This document shows, one piece after another, positions 55,888-64,000 of a stretch of 64,000 nt of DNA. The position numbers and the translations under genes were made by a program. Source of the stretch: Actinokineospora diospyrosa (lineage in GTDB: Bacteria; Actinomycetota; Actinomycetes; Mycobacteriales; Pseudonocardiaceae); NCBI RefSeq assembly GCF_024171925.1, contig NZ_JAMTCO010000001.1, positions 620,001 through 684,000 of the forward strand, read 5' to 3'. The stretch's first letter is position 1, and each line of letters begins with the position of its first letter. Below the pieces are notes generated by a model. That model saw only the letters and a list, made by a program, of their open reading frames with translations. It was not told the origin of the DNA and did not search any database.

Positions 55888-55937
55888 CATGTGATCGGTG
55901 GTCGTGCCCGACAACCGGACCGACCACCGGTCATGTG
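55888..55937 (+). terminator. Hairpin after the precursor peptide gene
   Basis: 55888-55904 pairs along all 17 positions with 55921-55937 when G-U pairs are allowed, with a 16-base loop, two bases after the precursor stop. It may terminate transcription or protect the precursor mRNA. Confidence 0.75.
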
Positions 55938-56021
55938 ACCGTCGGCATACCCGATCCCGGAAATAGTCAAGCGCTCAATCAAGTTCTCCCGAGTGCCATC
56001 CGCGATCGAGGGAGACCTGCC

Positions 56022-56627
56022 ATGACCACCATCCAGACCGCCGCGCTGCGGTTGGCCGAGGACGCCCAGGACCTGCTGTTCCGCCAGGCCCGCACCGCCA
56101 ACGAGTTCGCCGCGGAGCCGGTCACCGAGGAGCAGGTCCAGGCCATCTACGACCTGGTGAAGTGGGCGCCCACCGCCATGAACAGCCAGCCCCTGCGCGT
56201 CGTGCTGGTCCGCACCCCCGCCGCCCGCGCGCGGCTGGCGGACCACCTGTCCGAGGGCAACCGCGCCAAGACCGCCGCCGCCCCGCTCACGGCGATCCTG
56301 GCCGCCGACACCGACTTCCACGAGCACCTCCCCACCACGTTCCCGCACGTCCCCGGCGCCAAGGACTTCTTCGCCGACCCCGCGGCCCGCGCCGAGTCGG
56401 CCCGCTTCAACGCCCTGCTGCAGGCCGGGTACTTCGTCCTGGGCGTGCGCGCCGCCGGTCTGGCCGCGGGCCCGATGACCGGCTTCAACGCCGCGACGCT
56501 GAACGCCGACTTCTTCCCCGACGGCCGCTTGAGTGCCCTGGTGGTGGTCAACATCGGCAACCCCGTCCCCGCCGAGTTCCCCCGCAACCCCCGGCTGTCC
56601 TACGCCGAGGTCGTCCACACCGTCTGA
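56022..56627 (+). CDS. Nitroreductase-family protein (RutE/malonic semialdehyde reductase-like)
   Basis: 201 residues. FRQARTANEFAAEPVTEEQVQAIYDLVKWAPTAMNSQPLRVVLVRT is the FMN-binding start of the nitroreductase family, and GLAAGPMTGFNAATLNADFF matches the RutE/HadB subgroup that reduces malonic semialdehyde or nitro/quinone substrates with NAD(P)H. The ATG at 56022 with GGGAGA upstream is chosen over the frame's earlier start inside the hairpin region. It follows the lanthipeptide precursor on the same strand; tailoring of the peptide is possible, but the subgroup is also a common housekeeping gene. Confidence 0.88.
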   Translation: MTTIQTAALRLAEDAQDLLFRQARTANEFAAEPVTEEQVQAIYDLVKWAPTAMNSQPLRVVLVRTPAARARLADHLSEGNRAKTAAAPLTAILAADTDFHEHLPTTFPHVPGAKDFFADPAARAESARFNALLQAGYFVLGVRAAGLAAGPMTGFNAATLNADFFPDGRLSALVVVNIGNPVPAEFPRNPRLSYAEVVHTV

Positions 56628-56664
56628 CCAGGCCCGGCGAAAGCAGACAAGCCGACAAAGACGA

Positions 56665-56698
56665 AGGGGCCGAGGCGGTCATCCGCCCCGGCCCCTTC
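56665..56698. terminator. Bidirectional hairpin terminator
   Basis: A 15-bp stem with one mismatch (AAGGGGCCGAGGCGG / CCGCCCCGGCCCCTT, loop TCAT) between the convergent nitroreductase and thrS stops; coordinates within one base. Confidence 0.85.
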
Positions 56699-56708
56699 TC
56701 GCGTGCGC

Positions 56709-58763
56709 TTACCCCACGACGAACGTCTCGGCCGACGGCGACCCGTTCTCCCGCCGCGCGATCCAGTCCTCGATCGCCGCCACGGCCAGGTCCACCGGGA
56801 TCCCGTTGAGCTGCGACCCGTCGCGGAACCGGAACGACACCGCGCCGGACTCCACGTCCTTGGCGCCCGCCATCAGCAGGAACGGCACCCGCTGCAGCGT
56901 GTGGTTGCGGATCTTCTTCTGCATCCGGTCGTCCGAGGCGTCCACCTCGACCCGCACCGCCTTCGCCCGCAGCGCCTTCGACACCTGCAGCAGGTGCTCC
57001 ACGTGGTCCTCCGCGATCGGGATCCCGACCACCTGCACCGGGGCCAACCACGCCGGGAAGGCGCCCGCGTAGTGCTCGGTGAGCACGCCGAAGAAGCGCT
57101 CGATGGACCCGAACAGGGCCCGGTGGATCATGACCGGGCGCTGGCGGGTGCCGTCACCGGCGGTGTACTCGAGCTCGAAGCGCTCCGGCAGGTTGAAGTC
57201 GACCTGGATGGTGGACATCTGCCAGGTGCGGCCGAGGGCGTCGCGGGCCTGCACGGAGATCTTGGGACCGTAGAAGGCCGCGCCACCGGGGTCGGGGACC
57301 AGGTCCAGGCCCGAGTCGGTGGCCGCGACCCGCAGCGCCTCGGTCGCCTTCTCCCAGACCTCGTCCGAGCCGACGTACTTCTCCTCGTTGCGGGTCGACA
57401 GCTCCAGGTAGAAGTCGTCGAGGCCGTAGTCGCGCAGCAGGTTCAGCACGAAGGTGAGCAGCGACTTCAGCTCCTCCTGCACCTGGTCGGGGGTGCAGAA
57501 GATGTGCGCGTCGTCCTGCGTCATGCCGCGGACCCGGGTGAGGCCGTGGATGACGCCGGACTTCTCGTAGCGGTAGACCGAGCCGAACTCGAACATCCGC
57601 AGCGGCAGCTCGCGGTACGAGCGGCCGCGCGAGCGGAAGATCAGGTCGTGGAACGGGCAGTTCATCGGCTTGAGGTAGTAGTCCTGGCCGGGCTTGCGGA
57701 CCGTGCCGTCCTCGTTGTACTCCGCGTCCAGGTGCATCGCCGGGTACATGCCGTCGCGGTACCAGTCGAGGTGGCCGGAGGTCTCGAACAGCGTGCCCTT
57801 GGTGATGTGCGGGGAGTAGACGAACTCGTAACCCTCCTCCTCGTGCCTGCGCCGCGAGTAGTCCTCCATCGCGCGCCGCACGATGCCGCCCTTGGGGTGG
57901 AACACCGCCAGGCCGGAGCCGATCTCGTCGGGGAAGCTGAACAGGTCCAGCTCGGTGCCCAGCTTGCGGTGGTCGCGCCGCTCGGCCTCGGCGATGAGCT
58001 CCAGGTGCGCGTCCAGCGCCTCCTGCGACTCCCACGCCGTGCCGTAGATCCGCTGCAGCTGCGGGTTCTTGTCGTTGCCGCGCCAGTACGCCGCCGCGAC
58101 CCTGGTCAGCTTGAACGCCGGGATGTGCTTGGTGGTCGGCACGTGCGGGCCGCGGCACAGGTCGCCCCACACCTGCTCGCCCGAGCGCGGGTCGAGGTTG
58201 TCGTAGATGGTCAGCTCGCCGCCGCCGACCTCCATGATCTCGCCGGTGTCGACGTCGCCCTTGATGTCGACCAGTTCCAGCTTGAACGGCTCGGTGGACA
58301 GCTCGGCCTTGGCGGCGTCGAGCGAGTCGAACACCCGGCGGGAGAACCGCTGCGCGCCCTTGATGATCTGCTTCATGCGCTTCTCCAGCGCCTGCAGGTC
58401 CTCCGGGGTGAACGGGGTGTCCACGGCGAAGTCGTAGTAGAACCCGTCGCGCACCGGCGGGCCGATGCCCAGCTTGGCGTCCGGGAACTGCTGCTGCACC
58501 GCCTGCGCCAGCACGTGCGCGCAGGAGTGCCGGATCACCGACCGGCCGTCGTCGGTGTCCGCGGCGACCGCGGTGACCTCGACGTCGACCTCCGGCGCCC
58601 AGGACAGGTCGCGCAGCCTGCCGTCGGCCTCGCGCACCACCACGACCGCGTCCGGGCCCTTGCCGGGCAGGCCAGCCTCACGGACGGCCGCGCCAGCCGT
58701 AGTGCCCGCCCGCACCACCACGCTCGAGGCGGGTGCGACGGCTGGGGACTGTGGCTGGGACAC
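56709..58763 (-). CDS. thrS: Threonyl-tRNA synthetase
   Basis: 684 residues, full length for ThrRS. A TGS-like N-terminus is followed by the editing domain ([15 protein letters not shown] with HxxxH and the GFYYDF motif), the class II catalytic core (motif 2 around [34 protein letters not shown], zinc-ligand Cys in MNCPFH, motif 3 [15 protein letters not shown]) and the anticodon-binding domain. It charges tRNA-Thr in the cytosol. The GTG at 58763 with GGAG upstream is preferred to the ATG at 58790. In mycobacteria thrS is followed by a HIT gene and pgsA; here a HIT gene lies 2.5 kb away on the other strand. Confidence 0.97.
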   Translation of the reverse strand: MSQPQSPAVAPASSVVVRAGTTAGAAVREAGLPGKGPDAVVVVREADGRLRDLSWAPEVDVEVTAVAADTDDGRSVIRHSCAHVLAQAVQQQFPDAKLGIGPPVRDGFYYDFAVDTPFTPEDLQALEKRMKQIIKGAQRFSRRVFDSLDAAKAELSTEPFKLELVDIKGDVDTGEIMEVGGGELTIYDNLDPRSGEQVWGDLCRGPHVPTTKHIPAFKLTRVAAAYWRGNDKNPQLQRIYGTAWESQEALDAHLELIAEAERRDHRKLGTELDLFSFPDEIGSGLAVFHPKGGIVRRAMEDYSRRRHEEEGYEFVYSPHITKGTLFETSGHLDWYRDGMYPAMHLDAEYNEDGTVRKPGQDYYLKPMNCPFHDLIFRSRGRSYRELPLRMFEFGSVYRYEKSGVIHGLTRVRGMTQDDAHIFCTPDQVQEELKSLLTFVLNLLRDYGLDDFYLELSTRNEEKYVGSDEVWEKATEALRVAATDSGLDLVPDPGGAAFYGPKISVQARDALGRTWQMSTIQVDFNLPERFELEYTAGDGTRQRPVMIHRALFGSIERFFGVLTEHYAGAFPAWLAPVQVVGIPIAEDHVEHLLQVSKALRAKAVRVEVDASDDRMQKKIRNHTLQRVPFLLMAGAKDVESGAVSFRFRDGSQLNGIPVDLAVAAIEDWIARRENGSPSAETFVVG

Positions 58764-58877
58764 GGGTGCTCCTCGGTGCTCGGCGGCCACAACGGCTGTG
58801 ACCTCGACACCGGGGATGCTAGCGATCGCCGACCGGCGCCCGCCCGCCGGTTTCCCCCGCCTGTGGACAACTCGCGA

Positions 58878-59516
58878 TCAGGTGCCCAGGATGGTGCGCA
58901 ACCGCTGGATCTCGTCGGTCTGCTCGGCGACGATGTTGTCGGCCATCTCCTGCACGGTGATGTCCGCGCCGTCCTTGCGCACCACGTTCGCCATCTGGAT
59001 CGCGCCCTCGTGGTGGCGGGTCATCAGCCGCACGTAGAGCTCGTCGAACCCGGCCCCGGTCGCGGCCTCGAGCCGCGCCAACTCCTCGGCGGTCGCCATC
59101 CCCGGCATCGGGTGCCCGGAGTGGCCGCTGTGGCCCTGGTGCGCCGGGTCGATCGCGGGCCTGCCGTTGGCGCGCAGCCAGTTGTTCATCGCCCCGATCT
59201 CGGGCCCCTGGGTGTCCGCGATGCGGCTGGCCAGCCCCTTGAGCGAGGTGTTGGCGGCCCGCTGCGGCGCCAGCGCCGACATCTCGATGGCCTGCTGGTG
59301 GTGGGCGATCATCATCTCGGCGTAGCTGAAGTCGGCGGCGTTCGGCGGCACGGCGGGCACACCGGACTCGATCTCCTCCGGCGAGAGGGTGTGGTTGGCC
59401 TCGCCCGGTCGACCCGGCTGGATGACCGGGTTCACCGCAGCGGGGTCGGTCGAACAGCCGCCGATCCCGATCGTGAAGACGACCGCGATGGCCGCCCCAG
59501 CCACCCGCAGCACCAT
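58878..59516 (-). CDS. DUF305 lipoprotein
   Basis: 212 residues. The ATG at 59516 with GAGGGGAG upstream begins a lipoprotein signal ending in the lipobox IGGC. Two halves each contain the DUF305 ferritin-like helix motif: FSYAEMMIAHHQQAIEMSALA and FDELYVRLMTRHHEGAIQMANVV. A His/Gly-rich linker (HQGHSGHSGHPMPGM) between them could bind metal ions such as copper. It should be anchored at the outer face of the membrane. The precise role of DUF305 proteins is unsettled; metal handling is the usual suggestion. Confidence 0.9.
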   Translation of the reverse strand: MVLRVAGAAIAVVFTIGIGGCSTDPAAVNPVIQPGRPGEANHTLSPEEIESGVPAVPPNAADFSYAEMMIAHHQQAIEMSALAPQRAANTSLKGLASRIADTQGPEIGAMNNWLRANGRPAIDPAHQGHSGHSGHPMPGMATAEELARLEAATGAGFDELYVRLMTRHHEGAIQMANVVRKDGADITVQEMADNIVAEQTDEIQRLRTILGT

Positions 59517-59683
59517 GCTCGAACTCCCCTCACCCCGCGTCCGACCGCCGAACGTACCTGACCGGATCGAGTGGCAACAGGGCGTACCCAAATGGTGAAA
59601 AGCAGCAACAAACGGGGCTGGTTGCGATCTTGCGCCCGGGTCATACTGCCGGTTCCAGGGTCTTCACGAGAGGGGTGCGCAGG

Positions 59684-61120
59684 GTGGCTCTTTCCCATCG
59701 CGGCAGGCGCAGGGCGTCGTCGTTCGCGGTCGTCGGGGCGGCGGTGCTGACGATCTCGGCGCTACTGGGGGTGCCCTCGGCCGCGGCGCAGAACCAGTTC
59801 CCGGGGCCGGACGAGATCGTGACCAGCCCGAACGTCAAGCACCTCGCCAACATCCCGGCGACCGCACCGCTCAAGGGCGCGGGCGCCACCGGGTCCGACC
59901 TCGCGTTCACCGGCGACTACGCCATCGCGGGCAACTACCTCGGCTTCACCATCTACGACATCAAGAACCCCAAGGCGCCGACCATCGCCAGCCAGGTGCT
60001 GTGCCCCGGCTCGCAGAACGACGTCTCGGTCAGCGGGAACCTGGTGTTCCTGTCCACCGACTCCAGGCGCAGCGACGACTCCTGCTCCTCGGTCGCCCAG
60101 AACGACGGCACCAAGCCCTACTGGGAGGGCATGAAGATCTTCGACATCAGCGACAAGCGCAACCCGCGCTACATCAAGGCCGTGGAGACCGACTGCGGCT
60201 CGCACACCCACACGCTGGTGCCGGACAAGCGCGGCCGCGACGTCTACATCTACGTCTCCTCCTACGCCCCGGCGAGCAACATCAGCAAGTGCCTGCCGCC
60301 GCACGACAAGATCACCATCATCAAGGTGCCGCTGCGCAACCCGGGCGCGGCCGAGATCGTGGCCACGCCGAACCTGTTCCCCGACGGCGGCAACCCCGGT
60401 CGCGGCAGCTCCGCCGACATCTACGTCCCGTACGTCGTCCCGACCTCGGGCTGCCACGACATCACGGTGTTCCCCTCGAAGAACCTCGCCGCGGGCGCCT
60501 GCATGGGTGACGGCGTGCTGCTCGACATCGCCGACCGGGAGAAGCCGCGGGTGATCAACCGGGTGCAGGACGACGACCACTTCGCGTTCTGGCACTCGGC
60601 GACCTTCAACAACGAGGGCACCAAGGTCATCTTCACCGACGAGCTCGGCGGCGGCGGTGGCGCGACCTGCAACGCCAAGATCGGCCCGACCCGCGGCGCC
60701 AACGGCATCTACGACATCACCGGCCGCGGCGACCAGCGCGCGCTGGAGTTCCGCAGCTTCTACAAGATCGGCCGCTACCAGACCGAGAACGAGAACTGCG
60801 TGGCGCACAACGGGGCCCTGCTGCCGGTGCCCGGTCGCGACATCATGGTCCAGGCCTGGTACTCCGGCGGCATCCAGCTGGTCGACTACACCAACTCCGC
60901 GCAGCCCAAGGAGATCGGCTTCTTCGAGCGCGGTCCGGCGGCCGTACCCGGCGAGGGCGGCGGCGTGTGGTCGGCGTACTACTACAACGGCTACATCTAC
61001 GCGAACGGCCTCGGTAAGGGCTTCGACGTCCTAGAGGTCAACGACCCCGCGACGGACCCGGCCAAGTCTTACCGGTGGACCGAGTTCAACGCTCAGACAC
61101 AGACGACCTACGGCAAGTAG
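59684..61120 (+). CDS. Secreted LVIVD-repeat (beta-propeller-like) protein
   Basis: 478 residues. A signal peptide spans about 1-36 (RRR...VVGAAVLTISALLGVPSAAAQ). Several blades of the LVIVD type are visible, e.g. AIAGNYLGFTIYDIKNPKAPTIASQ, MKIFDISDKRNPRYIKAVE and IQLVDYTNSAQPKEIGFFE. Conserved cysteines probably form disulphides. Such proteins are exported and of unknown function. The GTG at 59684 gives a normal signal peptide; an upstream ATG would add 18 residues. It is divergent from the DUF305 lipoprotein gene. Confidence 0.85.
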   Translation: MALSHRGRRRASSFAVVGAAVLTISALLGVPSAAAQNQFPGPDEIVTSPNVKHLANIPATAPLKGAGATGSDLAFTGDYAIAGNYLGFTIYDIKNPKAPTIASQVLCPGSQNDVSVSGNLVFLSTDSRRSDDSCSSVAQNDGTKPYWEGMKIFDISDKRNPRYIKAVETDCGSHTHTLVPDKRGRDVYIYVSSYAPASNISKCLPPHDKITIIKVPLRNPGAAEIVATPNLFPDGGNPGRGSSADIYVPYVVPTSGCHDITVFPSKNLAAGACMGDGVLLDIADREKPRVINRVQDDDHFAFWHSATFNNEGTKVIFTDELGGGGGATCNAKIGPTRGANGIYDITGRGDQRALEFRSFYKIGRYQTENENCVAHNGALLPVPGRDIMVQAWYSGGIQLVDYTNSAQPKEIGFFERGPAAVPGEGGGVWSAYYYNGYIYANGLGKGFDVLEVNDPATDPAKSYRWTEFNAQTQTTYGK

Positions 61121-61129
61121 CGGTACGGC

Positions 61130-61159
61130 AAGAGGCCCCACCTCCGGGTGGGGCCTCTT
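61130..61159 (+). terminator. Hairpin terminator after the LVIVD protein gene
   Basis: A perfect 13-bp stem (AAGAGGCCCCACC, loop TCCG, complement) ten bases after the stop, followed by GTG rather than a U-tract. Confidence 0.85.
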
Positions 61160-61230
61160 GTGCTGTCGTAGGGGCCCGAGTCCCTGTCCAGGGGCGATGC
61201 GGCGTCAGGGGGCGCCACTAGGATCAGAGC

Positions 61231-61794
61231 ATGGCTGGATCCATCCCCACCGAGGGGCCCGAGTTCGTTCCCCAGGAGGGGGTGGGGATCCCCGATGCCC
61301 TCCAGCGGCTGTGGACCCCCCACCGGATGGCGTACATCAAGGGTGAGAACAAGCCCGAGGGCGACAGCAGCGCGGGCTGCCCCTTCTGCGCCCTCGTCCA
61401 CCTCGACGACGCCGAGGCCCTGGTCATCGCCCGCGGCGAGACGGTGTACGCGGTGCTCAACCTGTACCCGTACAACCCCGGCCACCTCATGGTCGTGCCC
61501 TATAGGCACGTCGCCGACTACACCGACCTGACCCCCGCCGAGACCGACGAGCTGGCCAGGTTCACCCAGCAGGCGATGCGCGTCGCCCGCAAGGTCGCCG
61601 CTCCGCACGGGTTCAACCTCGGCATGAACCAGGGCGTGGTCGCGGGCGCCGGGATCGCCGCCCACCTGCACCAGCACCTGGTGCCGAGGTGGGGCGGGGA
61701 CGCCAACTTCATGCCGGTCATCGGCCACACCAAGGTCCTCCCGCAGTTGCTCGGCGACACCCGCGCCCTGCTCGCCGACGCCTGGGACGACTGA
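61231..61794 (+). CDS. HIT-family nucleotide hydrolase/AP4A phosphorylase-like
   Basis: 187 residues with the histidine triad HLHQHLVPRW near 147 and upstream CPFCALVHLDD (zinc-type Cys pair), LNLYPYNPGHLMVVPYRHVADYTDL. It matches the actinobacterial HIT protein that in mycobacteria acts as an AP4A phosphorylase and sits next to thrS. It would cleave dinucleoside polyphosphates in the cytosol. The ATG at 61231 is the first in frame. Confidence 0.92.
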   Translation: MAGSIPTEGPEFVPQEGVGIPDALQRLWTPHRMAYIKGENKPEGDSSAGCPFCALVHLDDAEALVIARGETVYAVLNLYPYNPGHLMVVPYRHVADYTDLTPAETDELARFTQQAMRVARKVAAPHGFNLGMNQGVVAGAGIAAHLHQHLVPRWGGDANFMPVIGHTKVLPQLLGDTRALLADAWDD

Positions 61795-61828
61795 CCGCGC
61801 CCGACTGGCCACACCCGAGCGACCGCGT

Positions 61829-61868
61829 CGCGCTGGACCCGCCGCGCTGGACCCGCCGCGCTGGACCG
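61829..61868 (+). repeat. 14-bp tandem repeat, nearly three units
   Basis: CGCGCTGGACCCGC is repeated at 61829 and 61843, with a shortened third unit at 61857, in the gap between the HIT gene and the P-loop protein gene. Confidence 0.8.
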
Positions 61869-61931
61869 GGGTCCGGTAACACCGCCCGGCCACCCCGCGA
61901 TCATGTCCGTGATCAACCGGTGGGAGGCGTG

Positions 61932-62885
61932 GTGGACATCTGGCACGCCGCGCGCGCCACCTGGGCGGCCAACGCCGAGCCGCTGCTGGGCAAGCTCGGT
62001 GGCCGCCCGGCCAGCCTGGTGATCAAACGGCGGTACAACTTCCTGGTCCGGCCCGCGGTGGGCATCGCGATCACCGGCATGCGCGGCACCGGCAAGTCCT
62101 TCCTGCACCAGGCGCTGCGGCAGCGGTTCCAGCTGGGCCAACCCGTGCTGGAGGGCGAGAGCGCCGACTACGAGCGCGACCGGTTCGTCACCGCGACCGG
62201 CGGCGGCAAGCGGCACGTCGAGCTGGTCGTGGTCCCGGGCCAGAAGGACTCCGAGCAGGGCAGGCGCACCAGGGACCGCTACTTCGCCAACGGCAACGCG
62301 CCCACCGGCGTCGTGCACGTGGTGTCCTGGGGGTTCAGCAAGATCTGGGACGAGGACCTGCAGCGGGTCGCCATCGCCGAGAGCGCCGCGCTGCCCGCCA
62401 CCGACCCGCGCGCCATGGCGCACCTGCCCGAGCTGGTGGAGCAGGCCCGCGCGCACAACCTGCGCGGCGAGCTGGACGACCTGCGCCAGACCCGGTCCTG
62501 GCTGGAGAGCAGCTGGGAATCCCGCTCCGGGCCGTTGTGGCTGGTCATCGTGCTGGCCATGCCCGACCTGCTGCACCGGAACCTGCCCGACCCGGCCGCG
62601 GCGCGCGCTGCCGACGCGGCGACCCTGGCCGCGGTCGGCGGCCACTACCTGCCCTCGGCCGACCCCGGCCGCGACAGCGAGTTCGCCAGGGAGGTCCGGG
62701 CGCTGGTCAACTTCGTGGGGGAGAACCGCTTCGGCGCGCGGGTGGCGATGATGCCGGTGATCTCGTTCCGCAAGCCGTTCACCGTGGGCGGGGTGGCGAT
62801 ACCGTCGCACGGCGACGACGAGCTGGTGGCGACGCTGATGAGCAGGTTCTCGAACCGGATCGGGGTGTTCTGCGATGGCGGATGA
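61932..62885 (+). CDS. P-loop NTPase (GTPase-like) of unknown role
   Basis: 317 residues. AITGMRGTGKSFL (near 47) is a Walker A loop, and VELVVVPGQKDSEQGRRTRDRYF resembles the DxxGQ switch region of Arf/Mgl-like small GTPases with the Asp replaced; VHVVSWGF and LWLVIVLAMPDLL are hydrophobic strands of the same fold. The G4 NKxD motif is not obvious. GGGAGG four bases before the GTG at 61932 supports that start; GTG 61929 is possible. It overlaps by 11 bases a gene for a two-helix membrane protein, followed by a second membrane protein, so the three probably work together at the membrane. Confidence 0.75.
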   Translation: MDIWHAARATWAANAEPLLGKLGGRPASLVIKRRYNFLVRPAVGIAITGMRGTGKSFLHQALRQRFQLGQPVLEGESADYERDRFVTATGGGKRHVELVVVPGQKDSEQGRRTRDRYFANGNAPTGVVHVVSWGFSKIWDEDLQRVAIAESAALPATDPRAMAHLPELVEQARAHNLRGELDDLRQTRSWLESSWESRSGPLWLVIVLAMPDLLHRNLPDPAAARAADAATLAAVGGHYLPSADPGRDSEFAREVRALVNFVGENRFGARVAMMPVISFRKPFTVGGVAIPSHGDDELVATLMSRFSNRIGVFCDGG

Positions 62886-63312
62886 GTCGACGTGGTCCGC
62901 GGAACCGGGGCGCCTGGGCGCTGAGCTGGAGGACGCCCTCACGCACGCCGAGCACGCCCTCGAAGGGCTCGACCGCGCCGAGAGCCGCATGCAGACCGTG
63001 CGCCTCATCGGGCTGGCACTGATCGTGCTGTTGGCTGCCGCGACCGTGGTGACCTGGGCTTTCGCCCCGGGGAACGTGGCCGCGGGCGTGCTGTTGGCGG
63101 GGTTGGCCGGGATGAGCGCGGTGCTGGTCGCCCGCGACTACGCGCAGACCAAGTCCACCAGGGAGCGGGAGCGGCGCGCGGTGGTGCAGCTCTCGCGGCT
63201 GGCGCGCGACCTGCTGCCGGTGGTCGTCGAGCAGGAGGCCTGGAGCGAGTTGCGGCACGTCACGACCCGGGCCCGGATCGCCCGGTTCCCGATCTCGGAG
63301 CGGTCCAGGTGA
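62875..63312 (+). CDS. Small membrane protein with two helices
   Basis: 145 residues: an acidic N-terminal helix (about 10-38, LGAELEDALTHAEHALEGLDRAESR, possible coiled coil), two adjacent membrane helices (about 43-63 and 68-88), then a basic cytoplasmic helix. It overlaps the P-loop protein gene by 11 bases and the next gene by GTGA, indicating translational coupling. Function unknown. Confidence 0.75.
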   Translation: MADESTWSAEPGRLGAELEDALTHAEHALEGLDRAESRMQTVRLIGLALIVLLAAATVVTWAFAPGNVAAGVLLAGLAGMSAVLVARDYAQTKSTRERERRAVVQLSRLARDLLPVVVEQEAWSELRHVTTRARIARFPISERSR

Positions 63313-63677
63313 GCGCCGAGGCGCCCGGCTGGACCGCGCTCGGCAGGACCGCCGACGCGCTCGCGGTGGCCGCCGCCCTCGGCGGCCTGGTGCTGCTCGG
63401 GTTCAAGGCGGCCGGGATCGACCTGCTGTCCGACCCCGACACGCAGGCGCTGACCTGGACCACCGTCGGCTTCGGCGCGATGGGCGTCGCGACGATGGTC
63501 ACCGCGATCGTGCGGGTGCAGCGCGACGGCGCCGGTTTCGCGGCCGACCGGGGATCGGCGACCCGCTTCCTCTACAGGATTAGCGCGGCCCTGCTGATCC
63601 TCGCCGTGACCACCGGTGGGATCGCGGTGCTGCGCCCGGCCCCCGAGCCGCCCTGCGTGATCGTCGCGGGGACCTGA
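63309..63677 (+). CDS. Small membrane protein with about three helices
   Basis: 122 residues; hydrophobic segments at about 17-36, 49-66 and 91-108. The GTG at 63309 overlaps the preceding stop (GTGA). No motif is recognised. It is the last gene of the three-gene unit and is followed by a hairpin terminator. Confidence 0.72.
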   Translation: MSAEAPGWTALGRTADALAVAAALGGLVLLGFKAAGIDLLSDPDTQALTWTTVGFGAMGVATMVTAIVRVQRDGAGFAADRGSATRFLYRISAALLILAVTTGGIAVLRPAPEPPCVIVAGT

Positions 63678-63679
63678 CA

Positions 63680-63709
63680 CCGGCCCACGCCCGAGGGGGC
63701 GTGGGCCGG
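63680..63709. terminator. Bidirectional hairpin terminator
   Basis: CCGGCCCACGCC at 63680-63691 pairs with GGCGTGGGCCGG at 63698-63709 between the convergent stops at 63677 and 63718. Confidence 0.85.
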
Positions 63710-63717
63710 GACCCGGC

Positions 63718-64000
63718 TCAGCCCTGGCGCAGGACGGCCTCGAGCTCGATGTGGATGGAGATCTTGTCGCCGACCACGGCGATTCCGTTCTGCACGCCCT
63801 CGAAGTTGACGCCGAAGTCGCGGCGGTTGATCTCGGTGGTGCCCGAGAAGCCGACGCGGGTGCCGCCGTAGGGGTCGGGGCCGAAGCCGTTGAGCTCGAA
63901 GCGCAGCGGCACGGTCTTGGTCACGCCCTTGAGCGAGAGCTCGCCGTCGAGCACGTACTCGTCGCCGTCGGCGCGCACGCCGGTGGCGGTGTAGGTCAGC
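63718..64000 (-). CDS. YceI-family protein, partial (C-terminal end)
   Basis: The frame is open through the right edge of the window, so the N-terminus is missing. The visible 94 residues (DGELSLKGVTKTVPLRFELNGFGPDPYGGTRVGFSGTTEINRRDFGVNFEG...GDKISIHIELEAVL) are typical of YceI-like lipocalin-fold proteins, which bind isoprenoid or other amphiphilic ligands. The start cannot be placed. Confidence 0.92.
   Translation of the reverse strand, partial: LTYTATGVRADGDEYVLDGELSLKGVTKTVPLRFELNGFGPDPYGGTRVGFSGTTEINRRDFGVNFEGVQNGIAVVGDKISIHIELEAVLRQG

Noticed and set aside
58764-58877. T-box leader upstream of thrS
   Set aside because: The gap is short (114 bases) and lacks a visible T-box sequence or specifier stem.

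Overview
The window is high-GC actinobacterial DNA (ATGA/GTGA gene overlaps, many GTG starts, SARP/AfsR-type regulators, class IV-like lanthipeptide synthetase, SGNH/LamG surface protein). The mix of families suggests a Pseudonocardiales-type organism (Actinokineospora/Saccharothrix/Lentzea-like); the genus is inference only.

Region 1 (1-31 kb) is most of a hybrid NRPS/PKS gene cluster, cut by the left window edge. Its two arms converge on a terminator at 16.35 kb. The plus arm (2-16333) encodes an NRPS ending A-PCP-C-PCP, a C-A-PCP protein (binding-pocket code read by eye: Ser), a C-A-PCP-TE protein with a large low-complexity insert inside its A domain and a cysteine in place of the TE serine, an MFS exporter, a PCP-C didomain, a SyrP-like Fe(II)/2-oxoglutarate hydroxylase, a stand-alone A domain (code Val), a DUF664/DinB protein and a HAD-like protein. 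The minus arm (30726-16374) encodes a free PCP, an AT-less KS-ACP-thioester reductase-ACP protein, a KASIII-like enzyme, a stand-alone A domain, a luciferase-like flavin monooxygenase, an MbtH protein, two A-PCP-C NRPSs (the first with a Thr code) and an FMN reductase that could feed the monooxygenase. Almost every junction overlaps or nearly touches. The inferred product is a peptide containing Ser, Thr and probably beta-hydroxy-Val, with a reduced or aldehyde-derived polyketide-type building block.

Region 2 (31-35 kb) has a SARP-NB-ARC activator with an unusual C-terminus that runs antisense into an MFS exporter, and a divergent MarR gene with a palindromic operator.

Region 3 (34.9-41.2 kb) is the structural surprise. 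Two gene-free, repeat-rich islands (about 35.29-35.79 and 40.38-41.15 kb) are inverted copies of one composite. Each contains a ~146-bp element with 26-bp perfect terminal inverted repeats, ~68-bp tandem repeats, a ~50-bp repeat and TTGTCCACA-like DnaA boxes. They bracket a 4.6-kb block with a small unknown gene, an MprAB-like two-component system, a DMT-like membrane protein and a Pro-rich membrane protein.

Region 4 (41-50.5 kb) has a methyl-accepting chemotaxis protein, a small hypothetical protein, a 1852-aa secreted multidomain protein whose SGNH domain looks degenerate, and an MHS-family permease.

Region 5 (50.6-56.6 kb) has an NB-ARC/TPR regulator divergent from a lanthipeptide synthetase (lyase-kinase-cyclase with intact zinc ligands), followed by a 44-residue Cys/Ser-rich precursor peptide, a strong hairpin and a nitroreductase. 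This is a compact and probably undescribed lanthipeptide locus.

Region 6 (56.7-64 kb) is housekeeping-like: thrS, a DUF305 lipoprotein, an LVIVD-repeat secreted protein, a HIT-family hydrolase/phosphorylase, a P-loop protein with two small membrane partners, and the end of a YceI-family gene. No rRNA, tRNA, CRISPR array or transposase gene was recognised.
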